The notes below the pieces were generated by a model. It saw only the letters and a program-made list of their open reading frames with translations. It did not search any database and was not told the origin of the DNA. From positions 101,329 to 165,328 of the forward strand of contig NZ_FWFY01000009.1 of the NCBI RefSeq assembly GCF_900172345.1: DNA of 64,000 nt, written 5' to 3'. Position numbers and translations under genes: made by a program. This DNA is from Limimaricola soesokkakensis. Lineage in GTDB: Bacteria; Pseudomonadota; Alphaproteobacteria; Rhodobacterales; Rhodobacteraceae. Of this stretch, positions 62,642 to 64,000 are shown piece by piece; position 1 is the first letter of the stretch; each line of letters begins with the position of its first letter.

Positions 62642-63862
62642 ATGACTGTTGCCACCCGCTGGGCCGACCGGCCCGACCACCGCCATTGGCTTGCGCGGGA
62701 GGCGGACGACCTGCTGCGCCTGTTCGAGGCCGAAAGCATCGATCCCAAGGGCGGGTTCTTCCCGCTTGACGCGCAGGGCCGGGCGATCCGCGAGGAGGGC
62801 TTGCGCGAGATCCATGTCACCACCCGCATGGTGCATTGCTATGCCATCGCCGCCTTGATGGGTCGCCCCGGTGCCATGGGGATCGTCAATCACGGCATGC
62901 GCTTCCTGCGCGAACGGCACCGCCAGCCAAACGGTGGCTATGCCTGGGGCGTTACAGCCCGGGACGTGCCCGATCCGCGCCTGACGGGCTACGGCCACGC
63001 CTTCGTCCTCCTCGCCGCCGCGAGCGCCAAGCTGGCCGGACATCAGGACGCACAGGGCATGCTCGACGACGTCACGACCCTGATCCGCGAGCGGTTTTGG
63101 GAGGAGGAGCACGGTGCGATCCGCGAGGGCTTCGACGACGATTGGCAGGAAACCGAGCCCTATCGCGGCCAGAACTGCAACATGCACCTGACCGAGGCGC
63201 TGATGGCCGCCTTCGAGGCCACCGGCGATGCGCGCCACCTCGAGATGGCCGAGCGGATTGCCGACCTCATCGTCAATCGTCGCGCCCGCGAGAATGGCTG
63301 GCGGCTAGCCGAGCACTTCCATGCCGATTGGAGCCTTGACCGCGACTATGACGGCGATCCGATGTTCCGCCCTGCCGGGCTGACACCGGGCCACTCGCTC
63401 GAATGGGCGCGGCTCCTGGTTCAGCTTTACGAGACCGGTGGCCGCAGGCTCGCCTGGGCCCCCGAGGCGGCGCGTTCCCTGTTCGAGCGCGCCGTTGCGG
63501 ATGGCTGGGACACGAAGAAGGGCGGGCTCTACTACACTCTTGGCTGGGACGACCGCCCCACCATCGACGAACGCTACTGGTGGCCGATCTGCGAGGGCAT
63601 CGGTGCGGCCCATGCGCTGTCCGAACTCGACGGCGATCCCCTTTACGAGGAATGGTACCGTCGCTTCTGGGATTTCGCGGCGCTGCATCTGATCGACCGC
63701 GAGAATGGCGGCTGGCACCCACAGATCGACGCGCAGGGGCAGCCGTCATCCGACCCGTTCTTCGGCAAGCCCGACCTGTATCACGCGCTGCAGGCCTGTC
63801 TGATCCCGCTCGGCACCATGACCGGGAGCTTTGCCGCGCAGAAGGCTTCGGATGCTGCCTGA
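62642..63862 (+). CDS. AGE-family epimerase/isomerase (probable mannose isomerase)
   Basis: This 406-residue (alpha/alpha)6-barrel protein of the N-acylglucosamine 2-epimerase/YihS class has 'HVTTRMVHCYAIAALMG', 'YAWGVTARDVPDPRLTGYGH', 'NCNMHLTEALMAAFEATGDA', 'GLTPGHSLEWARLLVQLY' and 'ERYWWPICEGIGAAHALSEL', which contain the conserved Arg, His and Glu residues. The length matches mannose isomerases, which convert mannose to fructose. A GGAG site precedes the ATG at 62642. Its gene neighbours suggest that mannose comes from a glycosylglycerate. Confidence 0.82.
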   Translation: MTVATRWADRPDHRHWLAREADDLLRLFEAESIDPKGGFFPLDAQGRAIREEGLREIHVTTRMVHCYAIAALMGRPGAMGIVNHGMRFLRERHRQPNGGYAWGVTARDVPDPRLTGYGHAFVLLAAASAKLAGHQDAQGMLDDVTTLIRERFWEEEHGAIREGFDDDWQETEPYRGQNCNMHLTEALMAAFEATGDARHLEMAERIADLIVNRRARENGWRLAEHFHADWSLDRDYDGDPMFRPAGLTPGHSLEWARLLVQLYETGGRRLAWAPEAARSLFERAVADGWDTKKGGLYYTLGWDDRPTIDERYWWPICEGIGAAHALSELDGDPLYEEWYRRFWDFAALHLIDRENGGWHPQIDAQGQPSSDPFFGKPDLYHALQACLIPLGTMTGSFAAQKASDAA

Positions 63863-63913
63863 GCCCTTGCGGCTTTGTCCTTGGCGGCGGGATCGGGGCT
63901 GGCGGCGGGGTTT

Positions 63914-63933
63914 GCGTATTTGTGGAACAAAGT
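63914..63933 (+). repeat. Third copy of the GCGTATTT-n4-GAACAAAGT motif
   Basis: GCGTATTTGTGGAACAAAGT matches the two motif copies at 2051-2070 and 2126-2145 in 17-18 of 20 positions. It lies about 50 bp after the epimerase stop in otherwise GC-rich intergenic DNA. Confidence 0.6.
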
Positions 63934-63944
63934 GGCCGGCGGGT

Positions 63945-63977
63945 GGGCCCGGCGCGGTGAAGGCGCGCGCCGGGCCC
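63945..63977 (+). terminator. GC-rich hairpin after the epimerase gene
   Basis: The perfect 12-bp arms GGGCCCGGCGCG (63945-63956) and CGCGCCGGGCCC (63966-63977) enclose a 9-base loop and are followed by CTT only. It is a strong stem with a poor U-tract, so it may stop transcription weakly or protect the mRNA end. Confidence 0.5.
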
Positions 63978-64000
63978 CTTGGTCGGGGTGCGGGGGCTCA

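Overview
The window looks like chromosomal DNA of an alphaproteobacterium of the Rhodobacterales (roseobacter group). The evidence is the high GC content, long operons with ATGA or GTGA overlaps, and gene types that cluster together in that group: a RutR-controlled reductive pyrimidine pathway, a taurine:pyruvate-type aminotransferase, a deoC gene beside a double-length aldehyde dehydrogenase, hemP and a DUF1289 gene. No species is claimed.

Left core region (1-25222). Positions 1-13818 hold a reductive pyrimidine degradation locus: preT and preA (dihydropyrimidine dehydrogenase) with a VOC gene between them, hydA (dihydropyrimidinase), an N-carbamoyl amino acid amidohydrolase, an ABC importer of the NMT1/THI5/SsuA type, a RutR-type regulator, a lipoprotein, and a divergent class III aminotransferase well placed to remove beta-alanine. 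Two similar dyads (TTnnCC-N4-GGTAAA) in the two divergent intergenic regions are candidate RutR operators. A kup potassium transporter sits inside this locus. Next come a DsrE-like gene, a De Ley-Doudoroff type galactose operon (SDR dehydrogenase, DgoK, DgoA, SMP-30 lactonase, GalM), hemP, deoC with a fused aldehyde dehydrogenase, and two membrane GTPase genes.

Genomic island (25285-52022, about 26.7 kb). It is inserted in the 3' end of a tRNA with CAT anticodon and is bounded by an 18-bp direct repeat, with a tyrosine integrase and an AlpA-type regulator at its right end. The base composition is lower in GC and patchy. The island is composite: a 0.67-kb piece of the AlpA/integrase module is duplicated inside it and cut by a degenerate IS5-like element. 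Cargo includes a C5 methyltransferase, Vsr and an MvaI/BcnI-like endonuclease; a HEPN/RES-type protein; an MbcA/ParS-like antitoxin; an AAA+ ATPase with a metallophosphoesterase; two tandem PPP-type phosphatases plus three fragments of the same family; a DEDD exonuclease; a possible Rep relic; and three paralogs of a family I do not recognise. One of those paralogs is broken by an in-frame stop codon. Remnants of IS3, IS5 and a serine recombinase are also present.

Right core region (52023-64000). A DUF1289 gene is followed by a sugar-type ABC importer operon (binding protein, two permeases with unusual extra domains, UgpC-like ATPase) with an MGH1/GH63-like hydrolase and a LacI regulator. Divergently placed beyond it are a glycerate 2-kinase, a second LacI regulator and an AGE-family epimerase/isomerase. 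Together these suggest uptake of a glycosylglycerate, most simply mannosylglycerate, its hydrolysis to mannose and glycerate, and entry of both products into central metabolism. This is inference from gene content.
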